Origin: Gautieria morchelliformis
Lineage: Eukaryota; Basidiomycota; Agaricomycetes; Gomphales; Gomphaceae
Reading direction: 5' to 3'
Assembly: GCA_015179125.1 (NCBI GenBank)
Contig: WHVA01000024.1
Location: 62,001 to 126,000, forward strand
DNA length: 64,000 nt
Under the pieces are notes generated by a model that saw nothing but the letters and a program-made list of their open reading frames with translations, searched no databases and was not told where the DNA came from. The translations under genes were made by a program, and so were the position numbers. Shown here piece after piece: positions 1 to 11,657 of this stretch. How positions within the stretch are numbered: the stretch's first letter is position 1; each line of letters opens with the position of its first letter.

Positions 1-3000
1 TTCCGCCACGTCTATAAAATACAGCCCCATCTGTGGCTGACGTAGTGAATCCTAACTTGTGGAATTCACCACTTAGACGTTTATACCATTCTCTTCCAGA
101 TTGCTTAAGGCCGTAAAGTGCTTTCTTCAAAAGTAGCACTTCGCCTTTGTCTCCTGACTCATATCCATACGGCTGCTTCATGTAAATAGGTTCGGGCAAC
201 GTAGCATTGAGGTATGCATAGTCCACGTCCATTTGATGAATAGGCCAGTCATTCCTAGCAGCAATGGCGCATATGATCCGTAGGGAGGATAACCGAGCAA
301 CAGGTGAGTATGTCTCATCATAGTCGACTCCAAACTTCTGTGTGAAGCCTTGGGCGACCATTCTCGATTTAGGCATTATTGGTTTCCCTTCTGGATTACG
401 CTTCCAAAGGTAGACCCATTTATTACCGACAATATTGGCTCCAGGAGGTGGTTTGGCTCGTTCCCACACTCCCTTGTCGATTAGGGCCTCATACTCTTTG
501 TCCATTGATTTCTTCCATATAGGATTATTCAGAGCTTCGTCTGCATTGCTAGGTTCAATTTGACTCAAATCCGGCGCCTTGTTATTGTTTTGACCGTCGG
601 TTAGAAACGCACTGATGGCACACTCATAGCTACTGATGCCATCAATCTCGGAGGATAATTCTTGGTCGAATAAAACTTCTTTATGGTCCTCAACGTCCTC
701 GTAAGCTAGCGTAGTCATATGTGCGCCAGCTTGTCTCTGGGTTTGAGATCTTGTTACGGGACCTGATGGGGCCGGCTGCACTTGTTGTTGACGGATCCTT
801 TCGCTTCTCCTTATCGGTTCAGCTTCTCTAGGTCTGTCATCAACTCCCTGAATAGGTTGCAGCTTTTCAAGATATTCCTCTGGTGCACTTTCATCAATTT
901 CTTCGATCTTTGCCTCTTCGCTGACTAAGCGACCGGACACAGGCACTGATGCCGGAATGGCCTTCTTCTCCTCTCTAGACGTAGGTAGCTTGGGTTCCTC
1001 AATAGAAATGATTGGGACCTTTCCCTTCTTCATTTCTGAATCAAAGACAACGTTCCGCTCGACAGAAACTTTGTGCGAGTCAGGCCAATAAACATAATGA
1101 CCATGGCTCTGCGCAGAAATTCCTATCCACCGAGCTCTCTTGGCACGAGCTGCCAATTTATCTCCCTGAGTGACTTTGACATAGATTTCAGTTCCCCACA
1201 CGTGAATGTCTTTGAGATTCGGTTTTTCATGGTGAATCATCTCGTAGGGCGTTTTATCTGGTAGAGCTCTTGTATGCGTCCTGTTCCTAAGATAATTGGC
1301 ATGCTGTATCGCATAGCCCCATAATATCTTAGGAAGGCCTGATTCTAGCAGCATGGCACGAGTTCTCTCAGTGAGAGTTCGGTTCAGGCGTTCCGCAACA
1401 CCATTGGACTCTGGTGTGTCGTGTACCGTCAACTGATGCTTCGTGCCTTGTTTGGCTAGATGCTGTTCGAATTCAGAGCTCGTATACTCGCCCCCTCGAT
1501 CAGAAACAAGTGCCTTGATGTGCACATTTCTCTGTCGAAGCATTAAAGCCTCGTAGAGCTTGTACTTTGAGAATGCTTCTGATTTGTTCGCCATGAGATA
1601 GATCACCGATTCTCTTGAGTAGTCATCGATAAAGGAGACATAATATGACTTCTTATCGATCGTGAGGTGTCTTGCAGGTCCCCAGACATCAGAATAAATT
1701 CTGTCACCGAATTTTGATGTTCGGTCTCTGGGTTCTCGAGGAAGAGGTTTGCGCGCAATCTTGGCCTGAATACACGCATCACAGACAATTCTATCGCCTG
1801 TGGAGCTCAGTTCAATGCCCAATATCATGCCATGATTTAATAGATGTTGTAGGGACTTCTGCGAGATGTGCCCCATCTTTTGATGAATTTCCATGGCAGA
1901 TAAACATATATGGGCTTGAGCACTTGGTGACTGGAGGTCTAGTCGATATAAACCATTGACCTTCGGTGCTTGCATCAATACCTTTCCGGTAGCGTTAGAT
2001 ATTGTGCATTTCTGGCCACCGAGTCGAATGTCGTAGCCAGCATCATCGCACCGACCGATCGAGACGAGGGTAGCAGCAATTTTGGGTGCATAGTATGTAT
2101 CTTGCAACGTGACTTCTACTGTTCTATCTCCAACCTTATTGGATAATACGAGCAGTCCTGAGCCGAAGGCATCAAAAGTACCTTTGTTGGCTGCTCGGAT
2201 AGTCCTCGGCTGTGAGAATTGACAGTAGTCCCTCAATAAATTTTTGTGAGGAGTCATATGCGATGTCGTTCCGGTGTCGAGTATGACTATAACTCCTGAG
2301 GATGTGCTCAAATTGAAATTAGAGCACTCGTCGAAATTGGTGAAGGCAAGATGCCCATCACCACTTTCCTCAGAAGTAGACTCTTCTTCGGCAACATTCG
2401 CTTTTGCTTTACCCTTCTTCTTCTTCTTGCTTTTGGCTTTCTTCTTCTGACGTGGTCCTTGACCTTCTTTACCACCTCCTTTAGCCCAGCAATTTTCGAT
2501 GGAATGTCCAGGCTTTTTGCAGTTGGTGCATACATGCGCCTTCTGCCCCTTCTGGTCCTTCTTAGTAGATGAACCAATAAACACCTGCTCTTCTTGCGGG
2601 AGTGTTTTCTTCCTGTCATACTGAGCCTTTAGTACCCTAATAATATTATCAGGGACCAATGGCATCCCGCATTCTTCAAGCGAAGTTGTAAGGGCATTCA
2701 TGACTGCCTCATAGGATGGTGGAAGTGACGCAAGGATTATGTCCATGAATTCTTCTTCAGAAACTCTAGCTCCCATCTCATTAAGACGAGCATATAGGTC
2801 TTGGGCCTTGTCCAAGTGATCTCTCAAGTCTCCATCCTCAGGACATCTCATACTGCGGAGTTGTCTCTGCAGGCTGGTGAGGACCATCTTGGGCTTTTTG
2901 GTCATTTCATTGACCAGTGCATCCCAAGTCTCTTTTGCTGTCTTCTGCTTCTGTAGCATCAGGGCTAATGACTCTGACACTGAGACGATGATTTGGGTCT

Positions 3001-3262
3001 TGGCTTGTCCTTCTCTAGCAAGATATCTCTCCAGCTTCTCCTCGGCCTTATCCATCTGAGTTTCCTCAGCTTCTGTTAGAATATGGCCTGGGGGCATGAC
3101 TGGAGGATCAGGAGGTCGAGTGACTCTCCCTTCTACATGCTTGAGCAGATTTTTGGACTCGAAATAGCTGATGAGAGTGGCTCGCCACAATGGCCAATTA
3201 CTTCCATCAGTAGCAAGCTTCTCAACACCCAACAGCTTCTCAGAAGTGTCTCCGGGGCCCAT
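1..3262 (-). mobile_element. Ty1/copia LTR retrotransposon, internal region (gag to RT, runs off window start)
   Basis: Read on the minus strand from an ATG at 3262, one long frame shows the parts of a copia polyprotein in order. They are a gag-like N-terminus; a CCHC zinc knuckle near 2520-2560 (CTNCKKPGHSIENCW); an aspartic protease start (LDTGTTSHM) near 2270; an integrase with an HxxxH..CxxC zinc arm near 1880-1780 and a core (SDRGGEYTS) near 1490; and a reverse transcriptase beginning near 540-400 (NKWVYLWKRNPEGK) that continues past the window edge (YGLKQSGREWYKRL near 85-115). The order protease-integrase-RT defines Ty1/copia. RNase H and the 3' LTR lie outside the window. What is visible looks whole, so the copy is probably young, but age cannot be measured without the second LTR. 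Confidence 0.93.
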
Positions 3263-3304
3263 AACCCTGTAGAGGACAGGAATTATAGGCAGTAGGTATG
3301 GACT

Positions 3305-3985
3305 TGTTATTCAAAAGAATAGACTAGAAATCAATTCACTCTCTCAGTGAATTTAGTGGTCACTGTAAATATACACTACCTAGAAATCAATTCACTACAG
3401 AGGATTTCTAGGTCAATAAATGTAAAGACTACTAGACTAATTTACTTGCCTCTCTCAGTGAATTTAGTGGTCACTGAGAGAGGGGGAAATGTGTTCCACT
3501 GCGCATGTACTACTACCCGGCCCTTTAGCGCCCAAGAGCTCGCGCGTCGAAGTCATTTCAGACTCCGCTGGGTGCAGCCGCTTGTAAAAGTAGGAATAAC
3601 AAGATGAAATAGAGAGATAAGGAATGAGTGGAAAATTTCGAAAATAACCAGAGAAATGGATGCATAATACAAGAACAATGTGAGAAGAAATTGGAAGGCC
3701 ACACAACAAATTGGATATATTATGCTTGATTTTGGTGCAGGAGCATAAATGCACCCAACAGAGTGCACTTGATGTGAGAATAAATGAACTATACGATCAC
3801 ACTCAGTAGATGCTTCGATGCAAAGTACTATAATATTATACCTATACGATAACACTACAAAGCGTATAGGTGAGCTAGAGTGAATGCGAGACTAATAACG
3901 AGTTTCTTACCTCAGTAGATGCTTCGATGCAAAGTACTGAGGCAGAGTACAGAAGATACTAGCTACTTATAGTTCTTGGAGAACA
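3305..3985 (-). repeat. Candidate 5' LTR of the copia element
   Basis: The stretch just upstream of the copia gag start begins TGTT and ends AACA, as copia LTRs usually do, and carries internal direct repeats (CTCAGTGAATTTAGTGGTCA near 3342 and 3454; AGTAGATGCTTCGATGCAAA near 3806 and 3916). A leader of about 40 bp separates it from the polyprotein ATG. The partner LTR is outside the window, so the ends are inferred; another AACA at about 4035 is an alternative outer end. Nothing else is seen between here and the hAT at 4123. Confidence 0.5.
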
Positions 3986-4114
3986 AAGAGGATTAAACTA
4001 CAATAGGGCATCAGGACAAAGGAAAATATAGAACAATGAAGCTGCGCATGCTTTGTCACAATGGGGTGATAGGCTCAGTCTGTAATATTTCAGTTACAGC
4101 CGGGGCCCATAACC

Positions 4115-4122
4115 TGTAGAAC
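4115..4122. repeat. 8-bp target site duplication, left (TGTAGAAC)
   Basis: TGTAGAAC immediately precedes the hAT left end and recurs exactly at 11362-11369 after the right end. Eight bases is the duplication length made by hAT transposases. Confidence 0.93.
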
Positions 4123-4200
4123 TAGTGTTGTCGCCAGCTTGGCTCAGCTCTGCTAAGCCACGCGCCAAGCTGCATATTAGCTCAGCCAAGCCGATTCCCA
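4123..4200 (+). repeat. hAT left terminal and subterminal inverted repeats
   Basis: TAGTGTTG is the mirror of the right terminus. It is followed by a foldable stretch (AGCTTGGC ... GCCAAGCT, then AGCCAAGCCG). Confidence 0.85.
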
Positions 4201-4625
4201 GGAGCCGACTTATCTCCACGGCGGTTACCATTTAAGCCAGCGTGTAGCCGATTATGTTATCCTCGCCCCTGTGTTCCTCCGACCTCGTCGCACTTCTTAC
4301 AGTCCCTTACAACCACTCTCCTTATAGTCTCCTACTGCTGGAGCAGACCATTGGGAACCTTGACAAACATTTCCGGGTCCATGGAGCATGGACATCTAGG
4401 TAAGTCGCTGGAGTAGCGGGCACCGGTGGTGGCGCCATTTCACATGTGACAGGTTAACGGGTTGTCAACAGATTTATTCGAGCCTGTTCTAACGGGTACG
4501 ATACAATTATATCGTCAAGTTATCGCCCTAAAGTGCCAGCCGAATGCTATAAACACATATGATATACCGGTAAGTTTCCCTTCCCATAAAGTATTCCAGT
4601 CATTACTTTGTCTCAGATACCAACA

Positions 4626-7600
4626 ATGGGCCCCAAACTTCGCGATACAAGGGCTCGGCCACTCTACAAGGACGCAATCTTTTGCCTTATTCAAGAGGAT
4701 GACGACGGTAATGTTGATCATAGTATAGAAGGTCCAGTCACTCGGGGAAGAGGCAGGGGCAGGGGCAGGGGCCGAGGTGGCAAGGGTAAGGTAGCAACCA
4801 GCATTGACCCTGGGCCCGAACCACCTACCAGCACTTTGGAGGACCGATCTCGGCGTCGACGTGAGAAGCAACGCGAGGACTGCCATGCACAGAACCAGGA
4901 GGAGCGCGAGTCTCACAACAGGGATGTCTTTTTTGGTGGTACAACACCCTTATCTCAACATGTGACTCCACCACCACCACCTCAGCCTAGAACCCCGGCC
5001 AACGAACAACATGCCAATCCTCCCGCATCTGTACAACGCGTCGTTATCACTCATATCGTACGAACACCTGCTTCCCCTTTTGGATGACCTAGGGGTACAT
5101 TCACAAGCATCCCATTGTCCCCTATTAGCAACCAACCTCAAACTCGTAGACCAGCAGCTGGTGCGCCTGACGTTTGGCAGTTTTTTGTTAAAGGTAGTAT
5201 CGCCAAAGGGATCAAAACTATTTGCAAATTGTGCTAGTGAGTTTTTTACCAGTTTATTCAGATAACGTCTGACAATTTGCAGTCCACCTGTGGAGTATTC
5301 GCCGTCGACGAGCACCGGTTCTCTGCGTGTGCACATTGAAGCATGTCATGCATATGAGTATCTCGAAGCTTGCCATGAGAATGACTGGCCGATTAAGATA
5401 AAATCTCTCGCTCTCCCCAAAAGTAACGAAAAAGTGACCACTCAACCTGATCCACGCCCTCCATTTTCAACGGGTCGCTTTAAAGCGGCACTAGTTAACT
5501 GGATCGTTGCAGATGACCAGGTACGTCAGATATGGTACACTTAGCTTTCAAAACTTATTAATATTCTCATTTAGTCTGTTAATGTCGTTGAATGCCCTGA
5601 ATTCCATGATCTCCTACTTCTGCTACGAGAATCCATGCTAAGCTGCGATATCCCACACCAAACAGCAATTCAGAGTTTAATTGGTAAGGCATGGGAGCAT
5701 AATTTTACGGCACTCAAAAAAGAGCTAGCGGTGATTTCTCTCGTGAACTCTACAGGACTATGAAAAGCTCACACATCTTATATAGCAATCAGTGGGGAAG
5801 ATATCACTTACGATGGACTTATGGGACGACAAGAGCATGTGTGCGTATGGCGCCGTAACGTCTCACTACCTATGTCGTGGGTCCATTTCAACTTCACTGG
5901 ATGGCAGGGGAGAGCTGGCCCTACATTCCGCTCTCATTGGATTCCTTCTGATGCCTGGCCGCCATTTCGGTCAGGATCTTGCGAAGGGCCTCCTCTTTAT
6001 CACCGACCGTGTCAACATAACAGACAAGGTGCGTCATTTTCTCACACATTTATCATATTGTGGCTAAATGTGTATAGATTATGTTTATCACTATGGACGG
6101 CGCATCTAATATGGCTGCGATGATGCAAGACTTCGAACACCTGCTAATGGCTCGGTTCATAGACTTTGATAGTGCTAATCAACAGATAATGTAAGTAAAA
6201 ATTTTATTATATGTTGGCTTTCTTTCTAATTATCATAAACTTTAGATGCTTCCCACATCGCCTACACGTCACTGTGACGGCAATGCTACGAGAATGCACA
6301 AGTACCGAGGCTTTGGAAAACCCTACTGGCAAGTTTGATCTGACTGAGCATGACCCAGTAAACCCCTCTAGCCAAACACCCACACAGGCTTTACAGCATG
6401 ATCCAGTTGCGATTACTCGTAACATCGCTAACACGATTCGGTCCTCCCAAGAATTCAAGGAGATCGTTACAACTGGCAACCGTCGAGAACGTTGGCTAGA
6501 TGCTCAGCAGGTATTTTACCAGCTTGCACATCTCACCCTTATTCGTGATAGTCCAACCCGATGGGGATCATCGTATCTTATGATTGAACGAGCATTGTAT
6601 CTTCGTCAGGTAAGTCATTATGCTATTGATGAGTATGAAAACGCTAAAGTTCGTATTAGGCAATTGAAGTTTATATTTCGCCACCGGTCATGAGTACCAT
6701 CTTCAAGCAACGACTCACCAACAATGAATGGGCCGTACTGAAGGACATAAAGAATATATTAGAGGTAGGTCCTGTTCTTTGTTTAACCTAGAGGCCATGC
6801 TTATTATACCCTCAGCCGGCTCATGCTTTACAAGCCGTCATGTGTACCGAGCACACACCTATTCTTGCCTGCGTACTCCCTGCATTCGACTCACTACTAT
6901 CTACTTGGACCCGCATGCGAAAGGAGCCTTCGAATGCACACCTATGAAGGATGATTGATGCGGCAGTTGACAAGATGACCTCGCAGTATAACGAGTGTCG
7001 CTTTTCAAAGCCGCATATTATCTCTATTGGTATGTGGCAAGCTGTTACTAAATCAATTGCTAACCAAGCCTTTGCTAGTCCTTCATCCATCGCTCAGGTT
7101 TCGATGGATCGAAAGAAACTGGCCAGCCAATCAGGTTTCGTATGCAAAACGAACTATTCTATTAGAGGTGAGTTTTATACTATCTGCCCTCCAGCGAAAC
7201 CTGACCATTGTTTAGCTTGCAAAATATGACGAGAGTCAACCAGCCGCTCAATCTACCAGGGAGACGATACACCAGCCATGCGTGTCGCGCAATGCTTACA
7301 CACTCCTTTTTGGCCGGGAAATCGACGAGTCACCAACAGGGTGCACTTCGTGTTTACCGTCGGTTGAAGAAGAATGGGATTTGTATTGTCACGCTGCTAA
7401 CTGGCCTGACATATACAGCGTTGATCTAATCAAATGGTGGGATGTGCGTAATAACTTAGGCTCCTGTTTGACATTTGACTTCTAACCATAACCACCCTGT
7501 AGCACAACGAGGGAAACTATCCACGGCTATCTCATTGGGCACTCAACTATCTCCCAGCACAAGCATCATCTGTCCCTGCAGAGCGCATCTTCTCTTCTAG

Positions 7601-7933
7601 CGTGGAGATGGATACACGTCGAAGAAACCGCATCTCACCGCATCTGATGAACAGCTGCAGATGCTGAAGTTCATGATCAAGAAGGCCCGGCTAGATTTCA
7701 TGGCTAGCTGGAAATGGGAGGAGAAGGACATAGAACGGGAAAATGAGTGGCAAGATCAGGGATACTCAGTATGTGCACACAAGCCTCACAGTGCATTTGA
7801 TCAACCGCAGGATATATTGGACAAGGATGGGAATGCGCAGGAAACCGATGGTGAGCCAGGGAAGGACTTGACAGATCTAGAGCTTGAAGAGTTTGTTTTC
7901 GAGGGCTGTGACGAATGGGGGGAGGAATCTTAA
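4626..7933 (+). pseudogene. hAT transposase, spliced and damaged
   Basis: Coding blocks are separated by short GT-AG introns. In order: an acidic and RG-rich N-terminus (RGRGRGRGRG, about 4740-4785); a BED zinc finger split by an intron (WQFFVKG ... ICKLC near 5175-5243, then HIEACHAYEYLEAC near 5330-5370); the catalytic N-terminal motif (GKISLTMDLWDD, 5795-5830); ITMDGASNMAAMMQDFEHLL (about 6085-6145); FPHRLHVTVTAML near 6250; DSPTRWGSSYLMIERALYLR (6550-6608); and the C-terminal dimerisation motif (WWD near 7434, then PAERIFSSSVEMDTRRR, 7577-7627). The likely start is the ATG at 4626 just after an intron acceptor. An in-frame TGA at 5085-5087 and a frame change near 7635, just after the dimerisation motif, break the reading, so this copy is probably not autonomous. 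The last 90 residues (7664-7933) are acidic. Confidence 0.88.
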
Positions 7934-9761
7934 GTAGGCTCTGTAATAATCAGCTTCTCATTGCATATATTTTCTATTCCAAAAAATCTCCCAGAGACTG
8001 AGCAGCGCGAGATTATCGGAGCCTGAACAACGAACACTGTTGGCTCTTGACCACCACCGCCTGCACTCTTCACTCCTGCACACCTCACTCCTGCACACCA
8101 CCGCCTGCACTCTTCTCTTCACTTGTGTTACCACGTTCGCTTGATCTTTATGCACTGTAGTCCAATTTCCATCTATGCTGGTAGGGTCGTTGGGTGAGGA
8201 GTTCAAGCCTCTCATCAGGCCATACCGCCTGAATGGCCTCATTAAGGGTATCCCTTCTCTTTTTGTTGATGTCCGTGCTCTTTATGTGGGCAACGAGAAG
8301 TGAAACTTAGTGAAGAAACATTCAGGGAGAAGAGCGAAAAGGGTAAAGTATCGACGGTATGTCTTGTCTATTTCGATGTAAAATTCCCTCTCGTACTCAT
8401 TCTAGAGAACAATCGGCTCGATCCTGCTCTCGTTCTTCCCATCGAAGTCATACCCAGCCCCTCACCTTCAAATGACCCACCCAATCCCGCTCTCGTTCTT
8501 CCCATCGAAGTCGTACCCAGCCCCTCATCATTGAACAGCCCACTTGACCCGCTCTCGTCCCATTGAACTCATACCCAGCCTCTCATCTTCGAACAACCCA
8601 CCCGATCCCGCTCTCGTTCTTCCCATCGAAGTCATACCCAGCCCCTCATCTTCAAATGACCCACCCGATCCCGCTCTCATTCTTCCCATCGAAGTCATAC
8701 CCAGCCCCTCATCATTGAACAGCCCACTCGACGCGCTCTCGTCCTTCCCATCGAAGTCATACCCAGCCCCTCATCATTGAACAGCCCACCCGATCCTGCT
8801 CTCGTTCTTCCTATCGAACTCATACCCAGCCCCTCATCTTCAAACGACCCACCCGATCCCGCTCTCGTTCTTCCCATACCCAGCCCCTCATCATTGAACA
8901 GCCCGCTCGACCCGCTCTCGTCCCATCGAACTCATACCCAGCCCCTCATGTTCAAACTACCCACCCGATCCCTTGAATGATGTGCCCGCGGAGGGAGCTA
9001 GGATGTACACGAAGACAATTCGCGGCGCTTGGTACGTTGTATGTTCCAGTTCTCAAGAATCAAATACTTGACATCACTTGCAGGAGGGAAGAAAATTCTG
9101 CGGGCTCTCCAAACTTCGGCGGGCATCACCAGAATCCATCTATCAAAATGGCTGTCCCGACTCCTATGCATATCATGTACGTTCGTGAAACTGTGCCAGG
9201 GATCAAGATACTTATTGCAATATACAGGGTTCGCATGCAACTATCGCATGCATCACCCACCCCATCCCGCTCTCGTCCTTCCTATCGTAGTTCTCCCTCG
9301 CGGCCATTTGGAAGCAATCTCGCTACCGGTAAGTGATGGCTTTCACCTTGAGGATATACTAAATTGGAGGCCCGGGCAATATTTTAACTGTTGCAGATGA
9401 CCTCCTTAAGAATAATGTAACTCCAAATGTATACAGCAATGAGCTCGACATATACAGCTGTGAAATACGGTACGGTAACAGCGACAATGACAGCGACCTT
9501 CCTTTTCACGGGCAGCGTTGTCCTCGCGAAATGAATCACTAATGAACGGAAGGTTATATTACTAATATTAGTTCAATAATTGGTACAGACGGTGCTCTAG
9601 CCAAACCACCATACTGAGAGATTATCATGACCGAAGGTTTAGAACATCGATAAATAATGTATTAATAATCCGGTATCTCCCATTAGCTATATTCGGCTTC
9701 CGGCTAAAAGCCGGCTTTTAACCAAGCCAAGCTGCGGTTCCTCGGCTTGGCTTAGAGCTAT
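7934..9761 (+). other. hAT interior cargo, no recognised gene
   Basis: Besides the minisatellite, this stretch holds open frames of about 120 codons (8977-9336 and 9029-9400) with no family I recognise. At 9690-9757 a foldable AAGCCAAGC/GGCTTGGC cluster resembles the subterminal repeats at the element ends and could be an older internal end. Confidence 0.4.
8420..8972 (+). repeat. 63-bp minisatellite inside the hAT
   Basis: About nine imperfect units of roughly 60-63 bp contain CTCGTTCTTCCCATCGAAGT and CCCAGCCCCTCATC. Translated, a unit gives the 21-residue repeat DPALVLPIEVIPSPSSSNDP(P). Unit length is mostly a multiple of three, but shorter units shift frame, so one continuous repeat protein is not maintained. 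It may be a relic of a proline/serine-rich coding exon (an open frame starts at 8300) or only a tandem expansion. Confidence 0.85.
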
Positions 9762-11265
9762 CCCCGACTCTCTCCAAAGGAGAGGGAGGGCTGGTTGAAC
9801 GCAAATGTCCGTGTTTGCACTGACAGGGAGTGCCATTCAACTCATTTCATTGGCTGACTCTTCCGCTTGACTCATCTTAGGGGGGACCCCCCTGCCCGTT
9901 TCTCTCCGAAGGATAGGGGTACTTGTTTCAAATCAAATCTGACCAACAACGAAATGTCTTTCGCTTCTTGCTATCCTCTCTCCATCCTTACCTTTCGCGC
10001 TTTCCAATTTATCTCATTTTTCATATACACAGTTCCATCATACTGACTTCCGGTGGGGGTGTGTCACCCTTCGTCTACTCTTTCTTTATCTGACGCTGTC
10101 TATCGTTACTTTCCTGTTTACGAATTTATCTCGGGTTTGTTTTCCCTTACATGAACATCTATCGTACACCCTTGTGGCCCGTGTGAGCCATGCCTCGTCT
10201 ACTTCTCTTCCTTTATCTGACGCTCTTCATCCTCAGCTTTCATGTTTTCCAATTTATCTCCTTTTGTTATATACACTGTGTTATCGTTGTCAATTCTAGC
10301 GCGTGTGAGTCATGCTTCGCCTACTCCTCTTTCGTTATCTGACGGTTTCCTCCTCGTTGGATAATTTATGTGGGGGGTTTTTTTTTTCCTTATACGATCT
10401 TCTATCTTATTCCCTTGTGGCACGTGTGAGTCATGGTTCGTGTACTTCTCTTTCTTTATCTGATGCTTTTCATCTTCAGCTTTCGCCTTTGCGAATTGAT
10501 CTCCTTTTTTTTCATATACGCTGTGCCATCATTGTCAATTCTAGGGCGTGTGAGTCATGGTTTGCCTACTCTTTCTCTTTCTTTATCTGACGGTTTCCTC
10601 ATCGTTGGATAATTTATGTGGAAATTTTTTTTCTTTCTTATACGATCTTCTATCGTATTCCCTTGTGGCATGTGTGAGTCATGGTTCGTCTACTTCTGTC
10701 TTTATTTGACGCTCTTCATCCTCAGCTTTCGTGTTTTCAAATTGATCTCCTTTGTTCATATACGCTGTACTATCATTGTCAGTTCTAGTGCGTGTGAGTC
10801 GAGCTTCGTCTGGTCCTCTTTCTTTATCTGACGGCTTCCTCGTGGTTGCATGTGATGAAATTATATTCTGTAAAAATATTAAAGTTATAAAAATTGTCGC
10901 ATGTTGAATCATCTTGCCACCATGATCCATGACAAACAACGAGAAAGCGAATGACAACATTGCTGGTAAGCTTTCGCTACCGCAACGGAGTCTCTCCCAG
11001 CGATGGCACGTCCACCCCTGTTCCAAGAAGTCGGAAGGAGGTGGAAAAAATCATATTAGAAACCTGCTCAACTTGGCGACTTACGCTCGCTTCTCTGTTT
11101 GCGTTCGCGAACCGTCCGTAGTTGGCTTCTCTCTCTCTACAAGTAACACAAACTTGTTGTACCCTCCCCTTTTGTATTTTACTGTCTTACAGTGATCTGC
11201 CATCATTTCCATGCTCAGAAACGACTTGTAAGCTGTAACAAATTTAAAGTAGGAGAGAGTCGGGG
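9762..11265. mobile_element. Possible nested non-autonomous element with 14-bp inverted ends
   Basis: CCCCGACTCTCTCC at 9762-9775 is exactly mirrored by GGAGAGAGTCGGGG at 11252-11265. The 1.5 kb between holds no convincing gene and is dominated by a T-rich tandem array. No target duplication is visible, so this could be a decayed MITE-like insertion or chance symmetry within the hAT. Confidence 0.35.
10020..10860 (+). repeat. T-rich tandem array, about 245 bp period with 122 bp half-unit
   Basis: Roughly three and a half imperfect units contain CTTTCTTTATCTGACG, TTTCATATACGCTGTGCCAT and GTGTGAGTCATG. The motif TGAGTCA occurs exactly at 10306, 10427, 10551 and 10675, with one-base variants near 10185 and 10795, so the true spacing is about 122 bp. 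Polypyrimidine runs lie between the motifs. No coding sense is evident. Confidence 0.8.
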
Positions 11266-11277
11266 ACTGGGGCGGCA

Positions 11278-11361
11278 GCCGCCGCCGCTACGATAATGAT
11301 AATAGTCGGCTTTGGTAAGCGTGGCTCGGCGCTAAGCCAAAGCCGCGCCGCAGCAACACTA
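11278..11361 (-). repeat. hAT right terminal and subterminal inverted repeats
   Basis: A hairpin-forming stretch (CGGCTTTGG ... CCAAAGCCG, 11314-11346) is followed by the terminus CAACACTA, the inverted match of the left end. The flanking TGTAGAAC (11362-11369) completes the target duplication. Confidence 0.85.
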
Positions 11362-11369
11362 TGTAGAAC

Positions 11370-11657
11370 GAAGGAAATATAAAATATGATGTTATTCTTC
11401 AACTACTCGAGACCCATTAAATACGATGTCCTTTTATTACTAATGCTTCGAGCTGCCGCTGTGCCGATGCCGTGTCGGCGTACCACCAACCCGGAGTCAA
11501 GAACGATCTCGAACATCCGGTTAGACCCGTGCCGGTTCATCGGCTGGCTCGTCTCCCCACTTTACTCACATTAACTCCGAATTTGTATTCCATTATCAGT
11601 ATTTACATCTACACGCGCACCAGTCCCAACAGATGCGGGACATGTGGCAAAGAACGC
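11370..11657. other. No gene seen
   Basis: Unique flank between the hAT and the first DPBB block. Only short frames without recognisable content. Confidence 0.5.

Larger units (their letters stand above)
4123..11361 (+). mobile_element. hAT superfamily DNA transposon, 7,239 bp
   Basis: The element starts TAGTGTTGTCGCC and ends with GCAGCAACACTA, so the terminal inverted repeat is TAGTGTTG followed by a looser match. It is flanked by a perfect 8-bp duplication. Both subterminal regions are rich in AAGCCAAGC/GGCTTGGC motifs that can fold (4139-4200; 11312-11350), with a further cluster at 9690-9757, as is common for hAT transposase-binding regions. Inside are a BED-finger hAT transposase (4.6-7.9 kb), a minisatellite (8.4-8.97 kb) and a T-rich tandem array (10.0-10.86 kb). 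The element is unusually long for a hAT because of the non-transposase cargo after 7.93 kb. The exact duplication suggests a fairly recent insertion, though the transposase is already damaged. Confidence 0.92.

Noticed and set aside
8420-8972. Regular repeats that might suggest a CRISPR array
   Set aside because: Units are contiguous and imperfect with no unique spacers, and the genome is eukaryotic. It is a minisatellite.
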